Source of the DNA: Stagnihabitans lacustris
GTDB lineage: Bacteria; Pseudomonadota; Alphaproteobacteria; Rhodobacterales; Rhodobacteraceae
Direction of reading: 5' to 3'
Length of the DNA stretch: 64,000 bases
Assembly (NCBI RefSeq): GCF_025950525.1
Contig: NZ_JAPDGS010000001.1
Coordinates: forward strand, 806,001 to 870,000
This document shows positions 32,853 through 40,510 of the stretch, in pieces. How positions within the stretch are numbered: the first letter of the stretch is position 1; every line of letters starts with the position of its first letter. A program made the position numbers and the translations under genes. The notes below the pieces were generated by a model that was not told the origin of the DNA, made no database searches, and saw only the letters and a list, made by a program, of their open reading frames with translations.

Positions 32853-33641
32853 ATGACGCCCGAAGAGCTTCTGAAATCCGGCGATGCGGCAGGCGCTTTG
32901 GCTGCGCTTTCCGACCAAGTTCGGACCAATCCGGGCGACAACCGCTTGCGCATCTTCCTCTTTCAATTGATGTGCGTTTTGGGCCAATGGGATCGCGCAA
33001 TCCGGCAACTCAAGATTTGCGGAGAGAAAGATCCGTCAGCCTTGCCCATGGCGCAGACTTACCGAGAGGCGATCATTTGTGAAGTCTATCGCGAGAAGGT
33101 CTTTGCCGGAGAGAAATCGCCCCTCGTGATGGGTCAACCGCAGGATTGGTTGGCGCAAGTGATTGAATCATCGAGGCTTCTTGCCAAGGGCGAAGCGCAG
33201 GCCGCCGCTGATCTGCGCGCCGGTGCCTTCGACGCTGCGCCGGGTTCGAAGGGAATTGCGGATGGGGTGCCGTTTGAGTGGATTGCAGATGCGGATATGC
33301 GTTTGGGGCCGGTCCTGGAAGCCATCGTGAATGGCAAATATTATTGGGTCCCTTTCAATCAACTACGGGAGATCACCTTCGATCCTCCGACGGATCTGCG
33401 TGATTCCGTTTGGACTGCAGCGCATTTGACGTTGGTAACTGAGGGTAAAGTGGTTGCGTTGATTCCATCACGCTATCCGCTCTCTGGACAAAAAGGTGAA
33501 TCGCTGGAGAAATTGGGACGCGCGACCTCTTTCGCGGATGCGGGAGCAGATACATTTATCGGACTTGGTCAAAAGATTTTGGCAACCGATCAGGGCGATA
33601 TTGCTTTGTTGGACGCCAGAACCATTTCGTTCTCGGAGTAA
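32853..33641 (+). CDS. tagJ: T6SS accessory protein TagJ (ImpE/HsiE family)
   Basis: 262 residues. The ATG at 32853 follows AAGGGGAAGA; an in-frame TTG lies five codons earlier. The N-terminal tetratricopeptide-like half (MTPEELLKSGDAAGALAAL, FLFQLMCVLGQWDRA) matches ImpE. The second half (FEWIADADMRLGPVLEAIVN, YYWVPFNQLREI) is the conserved ImpE C-terminal domain. Known: TagJ binds TssB and ClpV in one evolutionary class of T6SS and supports sheath recycling. Codon usage is visibly less GC-rich than in hcp. Confidence 0.92.
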   Translation: MTPEELLKSGDAAGALAALSDQVRTNPGDNRLRIFLFQLMCVLGQWDRAIRQLKICGEKDPSALPMAQTYREAIICEVYREKVFAGEKSPLVMGQPQDWLAQVIESSRLLAKGEAQAAADLRAGAFDAAPGSKGIADGVPFEWIADADMRLGPVLEAIVNGKYYWVPFNQLREITFDPPTDLRDSVWTAAHLTLVTEGKVVALIPSRYPLSGQKGESLEKLGRATSFADAGADTFIGLGQKILATDQGDIALLDARTISFSE

Positions 33642-33644
33642 CGT

Positions 33645-34142
33645 ATGGCTGACAGGATGATGGCGGAGAGGCTGCAACCCTCCCTGCTGGACCGACTTAC
33701 GGATGATGATCCTACGAACCCTGCGGAGAGCCGCGAGGCACGTGTGATTGATATTCGTCGGTTGCGTGAAATCGTTCAACGTGATCTGTCCTGGCTCTTG
33801 AACACGAACAATTCCGAGACGTGGATTGATCCGGAACGTTATCCATTGGCTTCGAAATCCGTGTTGAATTATGGCGTTCGCGAGGTCGCCGGAGACTTCG
33901 CCGCTAAAGACCGCGCTCAATTGATACGGAAATCTATTGCTGGTGCCATCGAAGCCTTTGAGCCGCGTATTCGTCGTGGATCGGCGCAGGTTGAGATTCG
34001 CAGTGAGAATGTTGCAAGGCAGACCGTGATTTCATTTGATATACGAGCCGATATGTGGGCCGAGCCGATTCCGATCGAACTGTATCTGCGCTCCTCGGTT
34101 GATGTGACGACCGGGGAAGTGTCGTTGGAAAGGGCGGGATAA
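33645..34142 (+). CDS. tssE: T6SS baseplate protein TssE (gp25-like)
   Basis: 165 residues. gp25/lysozyme-like baseplate wedge subunit that connects the baseplate to the sheath. Conserved features are RRLREIVQRDLSWLLNTNN at about 38-56 and SVLNYGVREVAGD at about 71-83, followed by FDIRADMWAEPIPIELYLRS. The start ATG is 3 bp after the tagJ stop. The stop overlaps the tssF start by 1 bp (TAATG). Confidence 0.94.
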   Translation: MADRMMAERLQPSLLDRLTDDDPTNPAESREARVIDIRRLREIVQRDLSWLLNTNNSETWIDPERYPLASKSVLNYGVREVAGDFAAKDRAQLIRKSIAGAIEAFEPRIRRGSAQVEIRSENVARQTVISFDIRADMWAEPIPIELYLRSSVDVTTGEVSLERAG

Positions 34143-36019
34143 TGGATACGCGGCTCCTCGCGCATTACGAGTCGGAATTGGCTTTTCTGCGCGACATGGG
34201 CGCCGAATTTGCCGCTGCCTATCCCAAGGTTGCTTCTCGGCTTGGGATGGAAGGCATGGAGGTCCTTGATCCCTATGTCGAACGTTTGCTGGAGGGGGTC
34301 GCCTTTCTTTCGGCCCGCGTTCAACTCTCTTTGGAAATGCAGTTTCCGGCATTTACGTCGAATTTACTTGAGATCATCTATCCGCATTTCCTCGCGCCGA
34401 CGCCTTCCATGATGATCGTGCAGATGGCGCCTGATCTGGGAAATGCTGCGGTGAAGGACGGTTATGTCTTGAAGCGCGGCACGAAGTTGCGGTCGCGCCA
34501 GATTGATGGCGAGCAGACGGCATGTATTTTCCGCACCTCTGCCGATTTGGCCCTTTGGCCGATTGAAGTGTCTGAAGTTGAATATATCGACAGCCGTGGC
34601 GGTCTCGTTGCGGCGGGTGTTAGCCGTGATACGCCCGCGCGTGCGGGAATTCGGGTTCGCTTGAAACGTATTGACGGGGCTCCGATCAAAGAACTGCCGC
34701 TCGATTCGCTGATGCTCCACTTGTCTGGTCCTGCGGGTGAAGCCTGGGTCTTGCATGAAGCGCTCTGCACGCGCGTGACGGGGATGACCGGGCGTTCGAC
34801 GGATCGCCGTTCGGATTGGACTTTGCCGCTGAATGCGAAGGCGCGGGCGCGTGGATTTGATCGTGAAGAAGCGCTCTTGCCCAATCCGCGTCGCTCATTT
34901 GACGGCTATCGTCTGCTGCAAGAATATTTTGCAATGCCAGAGCGGTTTCATTTCGTGGAACTCACCGGCCTTCGCCCCGCTTTGGCGCGGGCGATGGGGG
35001 ATGATGTCGACCTTTATATCCTCTTTTCAGAGCCGCTGCCTGACAAAGGCGCTTGCGTTCGGCGGGAGAGTTTCGTTTTGAACGCCATACCGGCGGTCAA
35101 TCTCTTTGAGCGCCCCTTTGATCGTGTCCATATTACCCACTCGGATGTCGAGCAATATATTACGCCGATCCGAACGGCACCTTTGGATTTCGAGATCTAT
35201 GCCATCACCAAGGTGACAGGGATTTCGACAAAGACCAATGAAGAGACCGAGTTTCGCCCTTTCTATTCCGCCACGGATATAACTTCGGCGGGTGAGAGCC
35301 ATCACACTTATTACACGATCCATCGTCGCATGCGACAGCGGACCGAGAAAGAACGACTGCGTGGTGTGCGCACCTCTTATCTGGGGTCAGAGGTCTATCT
35401 TTCCCTCGTTGACGCGCGGCAGGCGCCCTATTCGGCGGAACTCACGCAATTGGCCGTTACCGGCCTTTGCACAAATCGGGACCTGCCGCTTTTGCTGTCG
35501 TCAGCCGGCAAGGATGCCTTTCACTTGCCGGATGGGGGCCCGGTTTTGGCAATTACACCCGTGGTCGCGCCAACGCGGCCGCGGCCGACCATTGCGCAGG
35601 GCGAGACGGCTTGGCGGCTCATCAGCCATCTGAGTTTGAACTATCTTTCGATCAATGACCGCGAAGGCGGCCAGGGCGGCGCAGAGGCCCTGCGCGAGCT
35701 TTTGGGTCTCTATGCCCCGACCGGAGATCGCGTGATTGCCAAGCAGATGGAGGCTCTGCGCGGCGTTTCGACTCGTCCGATCGTGCGGCGGATGACGGAT
35801 GAAGTCCTGTCCACTGCGGTCCGCGGCCTGGAAATCAAGCTGGACTTTGACGAGTCTTTCTTTGACGGATCAGGGGTTTATGTGCTCGCCTCGGTCCTGG
35901 AACGCTTCTTCCGCAAGTATGTAACCATCAATTCGTTTACCGAAACCGTCCTTTCAACCCAACAGCGCGGAGAGATCACAAGGTGGCGACCGGAAAGCGG
36001 GCTCGGTCGGATGATCTGA
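34142..36019 (+). CDS. tssF: T6SS baseplate protein TssF (ImpG/VasA)
   Basis: 625 residues, standard for TssF. The N-terminus (LLAHYESELAFLRDMGAEFA) and PKVASRLGM with DPYVERLLEGVAFLSARVQ are diagnostic. TssF with TssG and TssK forms the wedge of the baseplate. It overlaps the next gene by 37 bp. Its GC content and codon choice (many T-ending codons) are clearly lower than those of tssH downstream. Confidence 0.96.
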   Translation: MDTRLLAHYESELAFLRDMGAEFAAAYPKVASRLGMEGMEVLDPYVERLLEGVAFLSARVQLSLEMQFPAFTSNLLEIIYPHFLAPTPSMMIVQMAPDLGNAAVKDGYVLKRGTKLRSRQIDGEQTACIFRTSADLALWPIEVSEVEYIDSRGGLVAAGVSRDTPARAGIRVRLKRIDGAPIKELPLDSLMLHLSGPAGEAWVLHEALCTRVTGMTGRSTDRRSDWTLPLNAKARARGFDREEALLPNPRRSFDGYRLLQEYFAMPERFHFVELTGLRPALARAMGDDVDLYILFSEPLPDKGACVRRESFVLNAIPAVNLFERPFDRVHITHSDVEQYITPIRTAPLDFEIYAITKVTGISTKTNEETEFRPFYSATDITSAGESHHTYYTIHRRMRQRTEKERLRGVRTSYLGSEVYLSLVDARQAPYSAELTQLAVTGLCTNRDLPLLLSSAGKDAFHLPDGGPVLAITPVVAPTRPRPTIAQGETAWRLISHLSLNYLSINDREGGQGGAEALRELLGLYAPTGDRVIAKQMEALRGVSTRPIVRRMTDEVLSTAVRGLEIKLDFDESFFDGSGVYVLASVLERFFRKYVTINSFTETVLSTQQRGEITRWRPESGLGRMI

Positions 36020-37050
36020 CGCATATCGCGCAGCTCCGGGACGATCCGACGGATTATCACATTTTCCACGCCCTGCGCGTGCTAGAGGCGCACAACGCCG
36101 ACCGGCCGCGCTTTGGTCAGTCGCGGCGGGCGGCACAGGATGCGGTTCGGTTGGAGCAAGAGGCCGAATTGGCCTTTCCGACCTCGACCATTGCCGATTA
36201 CATCGAGGCACCGGGCAAGCCTGCGCGTCTGGTCAATCGGTTCTTTGGCCTTTTCGGTCCGATGGGGCCGCTGCCATTGCACATGACGGAATATGCCCGC
36301 GAAAGGCGGCGCAATTTCCGCGATACAACACTGATCGCATTTGCCAATACTTTCACCCATCGGATCATGGGTCTGTTTTATCGGGCTTGGGCTGCTGGAC
36401 AGCCGGCGCCGCAATTTGACCGCAAGGGCGACGACAGTTTCGAGCCGAAAGTGGCCGCCCTGACGGGTCATATGGGGCCGGGGCTTCAGGCGCGTGATCT
36501 GATGCCGGACCTCGCCAAGCGTTATTTTGCGGGGCATATGGCTTCGGGGACGCGCACGGCTGAGGGTCTTGTGACGTTGTTGCAAAGCTTCTTCAAGGTG
36601 CCGGTTCACCTGCAGGAATTCGTCGGGTGCTGGCTGGATTTGGAACCGGATGATCGGTGGCAATTGGGCATGGGTGCCCTCGGGCTTTCGACGTCAATTG
36701 GCACGCGGGTATGGTCCCGCGCCTCGAAGTTCCGGATCATGATCGGTCCCCTGTCGATGGAGGATTACCGTCGCTTTTTGCCCAATGCCGACCCCAATCA
36801 TGAGGGCGCCATTGAACGGCTTGAAGCGGTGGTTCGCAATTACCTTGGTGATGCGCTGGATTGGGATGTGAATGTCATCCTGAAAGCGCGCGAAGTGCCC
36901 AGAGTGGCTTTGGGCGGCCGCAATGCCGCGCTTGGCCATACGACCTGGCTTGGGGCGCGCCGCGACCAAGCCCATGATGCCGCTGACCTTTTCCTTTCCC
37001 CCCCGCATGTGCTGCACCGCCAGCGCCAGAATACCGGAGCCCAAAGATGA
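35983..37050 (+). CDS. tssG: T6SS baseplate protein TssG (ImpH/VasB)
   Basis: 355 residues from the GTG at 35983; no ATG is available near the conserved N-terminus (DPTDYHIFHALRVLEAHNADRPRFG). Diagnostic motifs are NRFFGLFGPMGPLPLHMTEY and RVWSRASKFRIMIGPL. It forms the baseplate wedge with TssF. The 5' end lies 37 bp inside tssF and the 3' end overlaps clpV by 4 bp (ATGA). The tail after about residue 315 is variable. Confidence 0.95.
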   Translation: MATGKRARSDDLTHIAQLRDDPTDYHIFHALRVLEAHNADRPRFGQSRRAAQDAVRLEQEAELAFPTSTIADYIEAPGKPARLVNRFFGLFGPMGPLPLHMTEYARERRRNFRDTTLIAFANTFTHRIMGLFYRAWAAGQPAPQFDRKGDDSFEPKVAALTGHMGPGLQARDLMPDLAKRYFAGHMASGTRTAEGLVTLLQSFFKVPVHLQEFVGCWLDLEPDDRWQLGMGALGLSTSIGTRVWSRASKFRIMIGPLSMEDYRRFLPNADPNHEGAIERLEAVVRNYLGDALDWDVNVILKAREVPRVALGGRNAALGHTTWLGARRDQAHDAADLFLSPPHVLHRQRQNTGAQR

Positions 37051-39767
37051 GCGAAATTTCCCGCGTCGCCCTGTTCGGCAAGCTGAACCGACTGGCTTAT
37101 CAGGCCATCGAGGGCGCCACCGTTTTCTGTAAATTGCGCGGCAACCCCTATGTCGAATTGATCCATTGGCTGCACCAAATCCTGCAGCAGCCCAATTCCG
37201 ACATCCACCGCATTGCCGAGCATTTCAAATTGGACCCGGCCAAGCTTGTGGCCGACATGCAGCGCGCTTTGGATCAACTGCCGCGCGGCGCCTCCAGCAT
37301 TTCCGACCTGTCCGAACATCTGGAGGATGCCACCGAACGCGGCTGGGTCTGGGGGTCGCTGCTGTTCAACGCCTCTCAGGTGCGGACGGGTTTCCTGATC
37401 CTGGGCATGGTCAAGACCCCGGCTCTGCGCAACATTCTTTACGCGATCTCGGCCGAGTTCAAAAAGGTGAAACCGGACGATCTGGCCGAGAATTTCGCCG
37501 CCGCGGTCAATGGCTCGCCCGAAGAAGGGCAGGGGGCGACGGATGGGTCGCATGTCGGCTCTGGTGCACCGGGTGAGGATTCGGGGGCCATGGCGCCGGC
37601 CGCGATGGGCAAGGAAGAGGCGCTGAAGAAATTCTGCACCGACATGACCCAGCAGGCGCGTGACGGCAAGATCGACCCCATCGTCGGGCGCGACGAGGAA
37701 ATCCGCCAAGTCGTTGATATCCTGATGCGTCGTCGGCAGAACAACCCGATCCTGACGGGTGAGGCGGGGGTGGGCAAGACCTCGGTCGTCGAAGGCTTCG
37801 CGCTGCGGATTGCGCGCGGCGACGTGCCCCCCGCGCTGAAGGAAGCCCGCATCCTGGCGCTGGACGTGGGCCTGTTGCAGGCCGGGGCCTCGATGAAGGG
37901 CGAGTTTGAAAACCGCCTGAAGGCCGTGATCGAAGAGGTCCAGGCCTCGACCACGCCGATCATCATGTTCATCGACGAGACGCATACTCTGGTTGGTGCG
38001 GGCGGTGCGGCGGGCACCGGCGATGCGGCCAACCTGTTGAAGCCGGCTTTGGCGCGCGGCACGTTGCGGACGATTGGCGCGACCACCTGGGCCGAATACA
38101 AGAAGCACATCGAGAAAGACCCGGCGCTGACCCGCCGCTTTCAGACCGTCGTTGTGGATGAACCCAGCCCGACCAAAGCCATCCTGATGATGCGCGGTAT
38201 TGCCTCCATGCTGGAAAAGCACCACCGCGTGCAGATCCTGGACGAGGCGATCGAGGCGGCGGTGAACCTGTCGGCCCGCTATATCCCCGCCCGGCAATTG
38301 CCCGACAAATCGGTCAGCGTCCTTGATACCGCTTGCGCCCGTGTGGCCGTGTCCCAGCACGCCGTTCCGGCCGAGGTCGACGACAGCCGCCGCCGCATCG
38401 AGGCGTTGGAGACCGAGCTTGGCATCATCGCCCGCGACGAAACCGCAGGCTATGAGGTGGGCGAGCGTCGCAAGGCCGTCTTGAACCTGCGCATGAACGA
38501 AGAGGCGCGGTTGAATGGTCTGACCGCGCGGTGGGAGGCCGAAAAGGCCGTGGTCGAACAGATCCTCGCGATCCGCGCCAAGCTGCGCGAGGGCGCGTCG
38601 CCTGTCGATGGCCCCACCGGTCCGACCGGGGCAGAGGCTCCGGCGCCGGAGGGTCATTCGCCCCTGGATGACGCCGCCCGCATCGACCTGACCACGGAAC
38701 TGCGCGCCAAGAATGACGAGTTGGCGGCACTTCAGGGGGAAAGCCCGCTGATCCTTCCCATTGTGGACGCGGTGGCGGTTGGGACAATCATTGGGGACTG
38801 GACCGGCATCCCCGTCGGCCGGATGCTGAAAGACGAGCTGCAAACCGTGATCGACCTGGCGGATCATCTGGCGAAACGCGTCATCGGGCAGGACCATGCC
38901 ATGAAGATGATCGCGAAACGCATCCAGACCGCGCGGGCGGGTCTGGACAATCCGCAAAAGCCGATTGGCGTCTTCATGCTGGCCGGGACCTCGGGCGTGG
39001 GTAAAACCGAAACCGCGCTGGCCTTGGCCGAGGTCATGTATGGCGGCGAACAGAATGTCATCACCATCAACATGAGCGAATACCAAGAGGCCCATACCGT
39101 CAGCTCGCTGAAAGGCGCGCCTCCCGGTTATATCGGCTATGGTGAGGGTGGCGTTCTGACCGAAGCCGTGCGGCGCAAACCCTATTCGGTCGTGCTGCTG
39201 GACGAGGTCGAAAAGGCCCACCCCGATGTGCACGAGATCTTCTTTCAGGTCTTTGACAAAGGGATCATGGAGGACGGCGAGGGCCGCTCCATCGACTTCC
39301 GCAACACCATGATTTTGCTGACCACCAACGCCGGCACCGACAAGATCATGGACCTCTGCGCCGACCCCGACCTGATGCCCGACCCCGAGGCGATTGCGAA
39401 AGAACTGCGCGAGCCGCTGTTGAAGATCTTCCCGCCCGCTTTGCTGGGCCGTCTGGTCGTGATCCCCTATTACCCGCTGTCGCCCGATATGGTCGGCAAG
39501 ATCACTCGGTTGCAGCTGAACCGCATCAAAAAACGGGTCGAGGCCGCTCATTCCGTGCCCTTCACCTATTCCGATGCGGTCATCGACCTGATCGTCGCCC
39601 GCTGCCAAGAGGTCGAATCGGGCGGCCGGATGATCGACGCCATCGTGACCAACACGATGCTGCCCGACATCTCGGGCGAATTCCTGCGCCGGATGATTGC
39701 CGGCAAGGACGTGGCCAAGGTCGAACTGGACGCGAAAGACGGCCAGTTCACCTATGCGTTTGACTGA
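37047..39767 (+). CDS. tssH: T6SS sheath-recycling ATPase ClpV (TssH)
   Basis: 906 residues. AAA+ disaggregase with the ClpN-like domain (about 10-150), nucleotide-binding domain 1 (Walker A GEAGVGKTS at 238-246, Walker B around FIDETHT at 308-314), a coiled-coil middle domain (about 445-515) and domain 2 (Walker A GTSGVGKTE at 647-655, GYIGYGEGG pore-type loop). It unfolds contracted TssB/TssC sheath. The segment at 155-187 between the N-domain and NBD1 is Gly/Ala-rich and likely flexible. TagJ in the same operon points to the ClpV class that works with TagJ. Confidence 0.96.
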   Translation: MSEISRVALFGKLNRLAYQAIEGATVFCKLRGNPYVELIHWLHQILQQPNSDIHRIAEHFKLDPAKLVADMQRALDQLPRGASSISDLSEHLEDATERGWVWGSLLFNASQVRTGFLILGMVKTPALRNILYAISAEFKKVKPDDLAENFAAAVNGSPEEGQGATDGSHVGSGAPGEDSGAMAPAAMGKEEALKKFCTDMTQQARDGKIDPIVGRDEEIRQVVDILMRRRQNNPILTGEAGVGKTSVVEGFALRIARGDVPPALKEARILALDVGLLQAGASMKGEFENRLKAVIEEVQASTTPIIMFIDETHTLVGAGGAAGTGDAANLLKPALARGTLRTIGATTWAEYKKHIEKDPALTRRFQTVVVDEPSPTKAILMMRGIASMLEKHHRVQILDEAIEAAVNLSARYIPARQLPDKSVSVLDTACARVAVSQHAVPAEVDDSRRRIEALETELGIIARDETAGYEVGERRKAVLNLRMNEEARLNGLTARWEAEKAVVEQILAIRAKLREGASPVDGPTGPTGAEAPAPEGHSPLDDAARIDLTTELRAKNDELAALQGESPLILPIVDAVAVGTIIGDWTGIPVGRMLKDELQTVIDLADHLAKRVIGQDHAMKMIAKRIQTARAGLDNPQKPIGVFMLAGTSGVGKTETALALAEVMYGGEQNVITINMSEYQEAHTVSSLKGAPPGYIGYGEGGVLTEAVRRKPYSVVLLDEVEKAHPDVHEIFFQVFDKGIMEDGEGRSIDFRNTMILLTTNAGTDKIMDLCADPDLMPDPEAIAKELREPLLKIFPPALLGRLVVIPYYPLSPDMVGKITRLQLNRIKKRVEAAHSVPFTYSDAVIDLIVARCQEVESGGRMIDAIVTNTMLPDISGEFLRRMIAGKDVAKVELDAKDGQFTYAFD

Positions 39768-39826
39768 TGATTGCGGGCGTGCCGGGCAACCGGCGCGCCC
39801 GACACGAAAGCTTATGGAAGGCAAGA

Positions 39827-40465
39827 ATGGCGAAGGCGGAATTCAGCGCGGCTTGGTGGACCAAGAACAAGGCGAAGACTTTGATGGACAAGGGCGATAC
39901 GGTGGAAAAGGCGTTCAAGGTGATGGAGACGGCCCGGACCATCGTGGTCAAGGATTTCGACAGCGCCAAGCTGAAATCCTATGAACAGGCGCTGTCGAAA
40001 CTGGAAGATGCGGTGACGGCCCTGACCAAAAAAGCCAATGCGACGCTGCACAAGGAAACGATCGGCTATCTGGCCGATTACAAGAAAGAGGCCGCCGAAC
40101 GGATCAAGGTCAATGCGCCCCTGATCAAGGCCGCGGCCAAGCAGGAAGACTACGACTTCAACGACATGATGGCCCATCGCGACTTTCAGGCCTGGGCCAA
40201 GAAGCAAAGCATTGCGGGCGACGTGGCGTTCTATCTTTTGATGATCCGCAACGGCGAAAAGGGCAACGAGAAGATCTATAACGAATTCATCCCGGAAACG
40301 GCCCGGTTTTCGGTCAATTTGCCGTCCGATATCCGCGCCAAGCTGAAGCCGGATGGCACAGGGCCTTGGAGCGCGGCTGTGGACGACGTGATGCAGGTTC
40401 TGGCGCATCGGGCAGAAGCCTGGCGGCAGGAGCTGGCCAACGAGATGAGCAAGCGCGTCAGGTAA
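39827..40465 (+). CDS. Unknown helical protein of the T6SS locus
   Basis: 212 residues; the ATG at 39827 follows GGAAGG. It has no signal peptide and no membrane segment. It is very rich in Lys, Ala and Glu, with long amphipathic helices (about 25-125, e.g. YEQALSKLEDAVTALTKKAN) and an acidic-aromatic patch (QEDYDFNDMMAHRDFQAWAK). The C-terminal part is also helical (AAVDDVMQVLAHRAEAWRQE). I recognise no family. It lies 59 bp after clpV and 45 bp before the TssB-TssC fusion-like gene, so it may be the partner or chaperone of that protein. It could also be an effector or a structural adaptor. Confidence 0.75.
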   Translation: MAKAEFSAAWWTKNKAKTLMDKGDTVEKAFKVMETARTIVVKDFDSAKLKSYEQALSKLEDAVTALTKKANATLHKETIGYLADYKKEAAERIKVNAPLIKAAAKQEDYDFNDMMAHRDFQAWAKKQSIAGDVAFYLLMIRNGEKGNEKIYNEFIPETARFSVNLPSDIRAKLKPDGTGPWSAAVDDVMQVLAHRAEAWRQELANEMSKRVR

Positions 40466-40510
40466 ACGCAGGGCCTTATGGCAGGCCGGACAGGGAAAAC
40501 GGGGAAGACC

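Noticed and set aside
36840-39824. A 994-codon open frame on the minus strand across clpV
   Set aside because: It lies opposite clear ClpV coding sequence, is rich in Arg, Gly, Gln and Asp typical of antisense frames in GC-rich DNA, and has no domain or ribosome site.
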